Assembly (NCBI GenBank): GCA_009760855.2
Contig: WPIO01000030.1
Coordinates: 2,537,001 to 2,601,000 of the forward strand
Direction: 5' to 3'
Length of the DNA: 64,000 nt
From: Cristatella mucedo
Lineage: Eukaryota > Bryozoa > Phylactolaemata > Cristatellidae
Each line of letters opens with the position of its first letter. Position 1 is the stretch's first letter. A model generated the notes under the pieces. That model had not been told where the DNA came from and did no database searches. It was given only the letters and a program-made list of their open reading frames with translations. Positions 60,601-64,000 of this stretch are shown here, piece by piece. Both the position numbers and the translations under genes were made by a program.

Positions 60601-62852
60601 TAGCCAGTTTAGTTACGAGCTCTGTTGCTGCAAAAGTGCTAGCTACTTATGGTGGCTCCAACTAAATGGCAGCATTTCGTTACTTCCAGAAATGGTTGAC
60701 CGACGTCGAGTCCTTTGCAACGATAATCGCTGCAGCAACACACGACTATGAGCACACAGGCACCACCAACAACTTCCATATAATGACAAGGTATGACCCA
60801 CTTATGTTTATATCGCCATTAAGAAGCCACCGGTACAACAAGTTGCAGCTACTTTTGGCAATAAGCCATTCATGTGAGATTCCTGTAGCAATTTTGATAT
60901 TTCTTCAGTACCGGTCAAGGTATTGTTTAACTTCTTGTTACATTAAGCAAACTGCCATCGGCAGCCCCTCTTTACTCAGAACTTTTGGTGACTCGTCTTT
61001 GAGCAAGTTCGTTTATGAGACGGCAGTGATTATTATGAGGCATCTGTAAGCACCAGCGCCATTCTGTCTTTTGGAAAGACTTTTGTTAAGGAGCTGCTAA
61101 AGTACTGCACACAGGCATAATAGATACAATCATGAGCACGAGTGCACACACTCACAAACATAAGCACTCACACACAGACCACGGCACATGCAGCACAGAA
61201 CAGCTCCGGGATCTTTTAGGCATTGCAGATTTAAATACAAACCTCAAATCCTTTGGAGACCGTGCATTTAGTTCGTATGCTCCCAAAGCCTGGAACTCCC
61301 TCCCGTCTGGCAGGTCGCCGCTACTCTTGCAGGTCGCCACTGGCTATGCTTTACAATGACCGATCAGTTCTGGAGAACTTTCACGTGAGCTCAGTGTTTC
61401 AGCTAATGGATAGGGAAGACATGAACATCGTCACTGGCTTAAAGAAAGAAGAGTATAGAGAGTTTCGCACACTCGTCATAGAACTCGTTCTCGGCACCGA
61501 CATGTCTGCTCACTTCCAGCAACTCAAGAGCATGAAGAGTCTGTTACAGTGTCCAGAGAGGTTGGTTTATGTCAGCTGGTGCAACTAAAAGTAAAGTAAC
61601 AGCCGGCCGACTCAGCAGCCTCAGTTATGCATTAGGAGAGCTTTAGTGACTATTATTCCGCTTGCAGAGGCCACTAAAGGATCGAGTGTTGCAGGGCTCG
61701 AACCTACGACCTGGATCTTGAGGCGCGAGCACCTTGCCCCTAGGCTAACAGCCATGGGTGTACTGCTGCTGCTGATGACGAAGCTGATGCAGCGATTGGA
61801 TTAGCTAGTCTCTGTACTGGGTTACTAAGACCTGCTGCCAAAAGCACAGAATAGCGCAAGTGTTGACTGTGGAAGTGTATGCCGGTGGATGATCTGTTGC
61901 TGCCAAGCATAGCCCCTGCTCGCTGCCTAACTTTGCATTCTTCGTGGCTCGAAAGTAGTGTGCTGACTTTTTCCTTGTTTTGCCTGTTCATGGATATTCC
62001 CTTTTGCGGGTCAGCAGCGTATGAGCATACGACGACTGCTTTGAATATCAGGCACTCGATTTGATTTAGAAGACTTTGCACGGGCATTAGAGCGATCAGT
62101 AGCATTTTTTATGAATCATGCTTCACGATGTAAGTATTATTAAGTAAGTGCCACCAACAGCAGAGCATAGCTGGCGGTGAGCCCTAGGTAGTAGCGCTGG
62201 CATGCCATGGAGCAAGCAGAATCGATAGCAGGCAAATCTTTGTAGGCACCATGCTCACTGCCCTTATGCGCTGCTAAGCGTCGTATCACCTTGCCAGTGA
62301 ACCTTCCATAGCTCCACACGAAGCATTGAAGATCTCGAATGCAAGAAGGTGTGGCAGTGAGTGTAGTGCTTGTCGGCAGCTGTAGACAGGGGGCTGGTAG
62401 CATGCACGGGAGGCAGGAGATTATGAGCTAACACAGCTGAGTTTATCTGCTAGCACTGCTGTCACTGCCAGATGCAGCCTTGACCACTGGTCTACGTTTG
62501 CGATGGGCTTGTCAGCTTTCTGCTGCTGCTCTCGCTGAGTCAACGACACCCACTGACCCAGCGCCATTCGATATGTTAGCTATGCAGGCAAGGCATGCTG
62601 CAGTGCTTCTCTTCATGCTGCACGTACGGCCATTGTCCCCTTGTTAGCCCGTTTGCTTAATAACTAGACGATTACTTGGAAGCTACGTGTTGTTTGTGCT
62701 ATCAAATGCAGCTTGAGTTGTTTGCTTCCAGCATTGAGAAAGCCAAAGCCCTATCCATAGTTGTCCACTGTGCCGACATTAGTCATCCCACAAAAGAGTG
62801 GTGCATTCACAAGAGGTGGACAGATTTGTTGCTTCAGGAGTTCTTCAAGCAG
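45396..62852 (+). CDS. PDE1: Calmodulin-dependent 3',5'-cyclic nucleotide phosphodiesterase, PDE1 family (partial, nine exons, 3' end off window)
   Basis: PDE1 enzymes hydrolyse cAMP and cGMP in the cytosol and are activated by Ca2+/calmodulin. Exons seen: 45396-45658, 50768-50884, 53145-53333, 53597-53666, 53757-53873, 57089-57229, 60690-60790, 61333-61560 and 62732-62852. All junctions are GT-AG and keep one frame, giving about 449 residues. The protein has a low-complexity N-terminus (1-87), the conserved PDE1 N-terminal region (about 88-190, including VPTEVREWLAETFTR) and the start of the HD-type catalytic domain. Expected catalytic and metal-binding residues are present: His277 and His281 (YHNLVHG), His317/Asp318 (HDYEHTGTTNN) and Asp424 (HCADISHP). 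The usual HAADV reads HGADV here. The end of the catalytic domain, including the substrate-binding Gln, lies beyond 64,000. A PDE1 rather than another PDE class is supported by the SRRLLDEDDS and PKFKSVANAVRAG segments. Introns range from 90 bp to 5.1 kb. Confidence 0.93.
46855..47790 (-). mobile_element. Family B LINE, longest copy
   Basis: Within PDE1 intron 1, antisense to the gene. The minus strand encodes, with breaks, RNLGDVLDSCLNCERFVM, KKLFSSLALSSPDYCSSLLV, LAELLHQFQLPHALSS and KTVGDRRFCSAGPRLWSSL. These correspond in order to ARNLGVIFQSDLSL, KLVHAFVTSRLDFCNSLL and FGDRAFSSYAPTAWNSL of family A. The 3' end is at the left (TTAACTCCACGAAGCC). Confidence 0.8.
48024..48065. repeat. (CT)n microsatellite
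   Basis: About 20 CT units in PDE1 intron 1. Confidence 0.95.
49850..50045 (-). mobile_element. Family A LINE, 3' tail and UTR
   Basis: AATAATAAT, AAGAACTTAATCTCTTTCTA, then ATGGTTAGTGGTAGCATGCT and ATGGTTAGAGGTGACATGCA: the complement of the family A 3' UTR. Confidence 0.8.
50768..50884 (+). CDS. PDE1: PDE1 exon 2
   Basis: The acceptor is TTTACAG and the donor is CCAG|GTATGC. It encodes LIRIIGLLESEE through YTASLLNMLYVEES, the helical segment that in PDE1 proteins lies just after the calmodulin-binding region and ends in the conserved Y-[IV]-[DE]-E-[ST]-R. The last codon is split and completes as Arg with the next exon. Confidence 0.88.
50885..53144 (+). other. PDE1 intron 2
   Basis: GT-AG intron of 2,260 bases. 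It contains the long CT tract at 51567-51690 and a weak family B-like patch near 52,735-52,810. No exon-like segment with PDE1 similarity is seen in it. Confidence 0.7.
51567..51690. repeat. (CT)n microsatellite
   Basis: About 120 bases of CT with a few interruptions, in PDE1 intron 2. Confidence 0.97.
53145..53333 (+). CDS. PDE1: PDE1 exon 3
   Basis: The acceptor is TCTGCAG and the donor is GAGAG|GTAGGC. It encodes RLLDEDDSLTEVQPDAVPTE and continues with VREWLAETFTR, a Ser-rich linker, then PKFKSVANAVRAGLMVER. This is the most PDE1-specific part of the gene and matches the family segment between the calmodulin-binding region and the catalytic domain. A polymorphic-looking AGC run encodes four Ser in the linker. 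Confidence 0.95.
53597..53666 (+). CDS. PDE1: PDE1 exon 4
   Basis: A short exon of 70 bases between TTTGTAG and AAG|GTATTC. It encodes IYRSVTNSSKVVHVPPDVAK plus VLK. It corresponds to the variable stretch between the F/MVER motif and the D-x-W-x-F-D motif of PDE1, so identity here is low, but the phase and length fit. Confidence 0.85.
53757..53873 (+). CDS. PDE1: PDE1 exon 5
   Basis: The acceptor is GTTTCAG and the donor is AAG|GTACAG. It encodes ELNSWSFNIFELNDKSGNCS followed by LRYMTYEVLHRQNLISKFK. This is the start of the catalytic domain (family pattern W-x-F-D-x-F-x-L-N ... LI-x-[RK]-F). The intron before it is only 90 bp, the shortest in the gene. Confidence 0.93.
54990..55440 (-). mobile_element. 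Family A-like LINE, reverse-transcriptase fragment
   Basis: The minus strand reads HQGSVLSPVLSTIITLPL, then SYHFYANDAQLYPWF. The catalytic YADD has become YAND. A following segment matches the NSLAAC..D motif, and an upstream frame (55235-55438) fits the SxVDLKILL region. Within PDE1 intron 5, antisense. Confidence 0.8.
56092..56175 (+). mobile_element. Family A LINE, 3' tail only
   Basis: GCAAATGTAAAGTGCCTAG, GAAATTGAGTTCACTGGGGG and GCGCTTTATCAAGTG, with a degenerate ATT end. In PDE1 intron 5. Confidence 0.85.
57089..57229 (+). CDS. PDE1: PDE1 exon 6 (catalytic His exon)
   Basis: The acceptor is TTATTGCAG and the donor is ATG|GTATGG. It encodes 47 residues including NPYHNLVHGADVTHTTYYIL. 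The first His is the general acid and the second is a metal ligand in the class I PDE family. The residue after the second His is Gly, where most PDEs have Ala. Confidence 0.96.
57940..58035 (-). mobile_element. Diverged S1-type SINE
   Basis: AAGTATTTAATCTTTATACT for the tail, then GCAGGGTACGAGCATATAAC for the B box and CTTAGTCGTTAAGGCTAG. Strongly decayed. Confidence 0.5.
58354..59118 (-). mobile_element. Family A LINE, 3' half
   Basis: Antisense in PDE1 intron 6. It begins (left) with AATAATAATTATAACGCACT, the hairpin complement and the 3' UTR. The minus-strand frames 58608-59000 and 58930-59115 then carry PLLADLHWLPVKQRIDFKV, SFRSLHSMAPAYLSD-like sequence and VTSLLDFCNSLLTGLP. One frame break separates the two frames. 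Very close to the copy at 35,716-36,780, so probably young. Confidence 0.9.
59421..60115 (-). mobile_element. Family A-like LINE, 3' half, interrupted by a family B piece
   Basis: Left part 59421-59560: degenerate tail and UTR (GTGCCTCATGGTTAGTGGTA). Right part 59700-60115: CAGTGTCAGCATGCATGAGC, GTCAGGGGATGTCATGAG, then C-terminal coding sequence with many breaks. The middle belongs to family B. Confidence 0.75.
59565..59700 (+). mobile_element. Family B LINE 3' fragment nested in family A
   Basis: CTACTCACTACTTCAGCTAC, TCTCCTGACTCAGGTATTCT and GTTGCATGACATGAAATCGG are the sense strand of the B 3' UTR. The only plus-strand B copy seen. Confidence 0.7.
60690..60790 (+). CDS. PDE1: PDE1 exon 7 (HD motif exon)
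   Basis: The acceptor is ACTTCCAG and the donor is AAG|GTATGA. It encodes KWLTDVESFATIIAAATHDY and then EHTGTTNNFHIMTR. The His-Asp pair of HDYEHTG is the HD-domain metal-binding pair, almost invariant in class I phosphodiesterases. Confidence 0.97.
60791..61332 (+). other. PDE1 intron 7
   Basis: GT-AG intron of 542 bases. Its last 100 bases contain a family A LINE fragment in the sense orientation (61237-61305), followed by two tandem acceptor-like AG sites. Confidence 0.75.
61237..61305 (+). mobile_element. Family A LINE, short C-terminal coding fragment
   Basis: ACAAACCTCAAATCCTTTGG and the codons for SFGDRAFSSYAPKAWNSLP match 36,381-36,450 closely. It stops 27 bases before PDE1 exon 8. 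Confidence 0.9.
61333..61560 (+). CDS. PDE1: PDE1 exon 8
   Basis: The acceptor is CTCTTGCAG and the donor is GAGAG|GTTGGT. It encodes SPLAMLYNDRSVLENFHVSS through LGTDMSAHFQQLKSMKSLLQ, the well-conserved PDE1 central segment (YNDRSVLENxH, VLxTDMSxHFQQ). A second AG 19 bases upstream is followed by a near copy of the exon start; using it would shift the frame. A LINE fragment ends 27 bases before the exon. Confidence 0.96.
61561..62731 (+). other. PDE1 intron 8
   Basis: GT-AG intron of 1,171 bases. It begins with a minus-strand tRNA-derived SINE (61595-61755). Nothing else is recognised. Confidence 0.7.
61595..61755 (-). mobile_element. tRNA-derived SINE, second family (S2)
   Basis: AAGTAACAGCCGGCCGACTC at the left, then on the minus strand a B box (GTAGGTTCGAGCCCTGC) and A-box region (TAGCCTAGGGGCAAGGTGC). 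It shares its left end with the elements at 29,062-29,360. Confidence 0.6.
62732..62852 (+). CDS. PDE1: PDE1 exon 9 (last exon in window)
   Basis: The acceptor is GCTTCCAG and the donor is AAGCAG|GTAGGC. It encodes IEKAKALSIVVHCADISHPT followed by KEWCIHKRWTDLLLQEFFKQ. The Asp of HCADISHP is a metal ligand. The expected next segment (GDKEAELGLPFSP in family members) is not found between 62,853 and 64,000, so the remaining exons lie outside. Confidence 0.95.
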
Positions 62853-62948
62853 GTAGGCCCAGCAGGCGTTCTATAGCAACGCCAGCCCGGCTGCTATGGC
62901 TGCCTCTGTACCCCCAGCTGCTGCTGCTGTTACTGCCACCACTCCCGG

Positions 62949-63024
62949 CACCACTGCCACCGTTTTCCAGCACGGCCACCACTGCCACCGTTTTCCAGCA
63001 CTGCCGCCACTGCCACCATTTTTA
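62949..63024. repeat. 28-bp minisatellite, about 2.7 copies
   Basis: Unit start CACCACTGCCACCGTTTTCC, repeated at 62949 and 62977, with a partial third copy from 63005. About 100 bases after PDE1 exon 9. Confidence 0.85.
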
Positions 63025-63029
63025 TAATG

Positions 63030-63680
63030 TACAATATCAATTGATTCTTTGTATCCATGCCTTCGGTGGGCTTCGGCATTAGGGCTTGCTTAAGATTAGG
63101 GTTGGTGACAAGCGAACGATTGTGCCCCCATACCCAAATCCCTGATCTTTCGTTGTCGGCAAGCTGCTGAAACCTTTCAACTACTTAATCTCTGCTGACT
63201 TTCCTTAAAGTTGTTTTGTCATCTGCTCCCTCAGGTGTTTTCTAAAAACCTCAGTTTTAGGTGAAGTCACATCTTGATTCTTTTGTCAGTATTCGACTAA
63301 CTGCCATTTGCAGTTGTGATGAAATCTCAAGGTCAATTGTACTCCTGCATTGGCTTGGTACACTCAAGCCGACTGCTAGAATCCTGCATTAGTTTAAGCT
63401 TCCGATGTACTGCAGCAACAGTGTGCACAATACGAAAGATAGTAATGAGCTCGTATGACCTCTCTGTAATACCCTAATTTGCCACACAGCCACTTTCATT
63501 GGAAGGTTTTGACAAGGTACCCGAAGTATATGATATAGTGAATGCTCTGCAGTGATAGTGATCACCGCTGGCAGCTCGTCGTGGAGAAGGCGATCGATAA
63601 AAACGCCTTTGTATGTCTTTCCCGTAAAACATCCTTCTTACTGTCCTGGACTAACCCCACATCAAGCACCATATCGACGT
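63030..63680. other. Unassigned DNA (PDE1 intron 9)
   Basis: No exon resembling the next PDE1 segment is found. Nothing recognised. Confidence 0.4.
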
Positions 63681-63689
63681 CAAGGTCAC

Positions 63690-63975
63690 TCACTCTTTTA
63701 GGTCCCTTCGTTTGCCACCCTGGAGGATCTATCTTCCCTATTTACTACACACTTTCCTATTCGGCTTCATTTCGTATGAGCACCTCTTCCAACCCAAATC
63801 GTTTAACTGTGCATCCAGCCAGCCTCATATTTTTTTAGGAACCGTGTCTTCAGTTCTTATGCTCATATGGGTGTGAACTAAATACCGATTGACGTCGCGA
63901 CATCCCCTGACTTGAGCAAATTAAAAAAAAATCTTCAAGCTCAACTATTCCTCACCACGTTTGCTGGGTACTAGT
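63690..63975 (+). mobile_element. Family A-like LINE, C-terminal coding fragment
   Basis: The coding words CACTCTTTTAGGTCCCTTCG, GTCTTCAGTTCTTATGCTC and ATCCCCTGACTTGAGCAAAT follow the order of family A (SLTFRSL, FSSYA, SPDLTTFK). It ends near LFLTTFAGY and a stop. A-rich slippage is seen at about 63,920. Confidence 0.65.
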
Positions 63976-64000
63976 GAATTGTCGGCTTCGAGCTTACCCA

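Larger units (their letters stand above)
57230..60689 (+). other. PDE1 intron 6
   Basis: GT-AG intron of 3,460 bases filled largely by repeats: a minus-strand SINE (57940-58035), a minus-strand family A 3' half (58354-59118) and a nested A/B insertion (59421-60115). A run of G lies at about 60,380-60,391. Nothing else is recognised. Confidence 0.75.

Noticed and set aside
61132-61233. His/Thr-rich frame just before the LINE fragment in intron 7
   Set aside because: It reads out a short CACACA-type sequence; it has no acceptor or PDE1 similarity and runs into LINE sequence.

Overview
This is eukaryotic, animal-type genomic DNA. It has long introns with GT-AG borders, dense decayed retrotransposons and many long microsatellites, and no sign of operons or prokaryotic signals. 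The one gene I recognise with confidence is the 5' two thirds of a calmodulin-dependent cyclic-nucleotide phosphodiesterase (PDE1 family) on the + strand. Nine exons lie between 45,396 and 62,852, and the gene runs off the right edge. The repeat types (CR1/L2-like LINEs, tRNA-derived SINEs, abundant CT and CCG tracts) fit an invertebrate, possibly a spiralian such as a flatworm or mollusc, but the sequence does not settle the phylum.

Layout. 1-11 kb: AT-rich intergenic DNA with a decayed LINE, two small fragments of a recurrent mobile-element protein with an ERFHxD motif, and two SINEs. 11-31 kb: two GC-rich, CpG-rich stretches (about 11-18 kb and 24-31 kb) holding a 206-bp (CCG)n tract, long CT/GA tracts and a cluster of SINEs. 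Between them are a fragment of an R2-like LINE (19.3-19.7 kb), a CR1/L2-like fragment (22.2 kb) and a CA/TA microsatellite. 31-45 kb: mostly unassigned DNA, with a mosaic of LINE pieces at 35-38.2 kb that preserves the best reverse-transcriptase sequence here, and a polypyrimidine tract at 44.5 kb. 45.4-64 kb: PDE1 exons, with introns loaded with LINE fragments.

Repeat families. 'Family A' is a CR1/L2-clade LINE. Its 3' end forms a hairpin and finishes in (ATT)n. 'Family B' is a related, more diverged LINE, seen almost only on the minus strand. 'S1' is a tRNA-derived SINE whose 3' tail is nearly the same as the family A tail, so family A probably mobilised it. Other tRNA-derived SINEs occur in smaller numbers.

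I found no CRISPR array, no intact transposon and no convincing undescribed molecular system. The most interesting points are the SINE/LINE tail sharing, the LINE fragment and duplicated splice acceptor next to a catalytic PDE1 exon, and the two ERFHxD fragments. Family assignments come from reading translated sequence by eye, without database searches.
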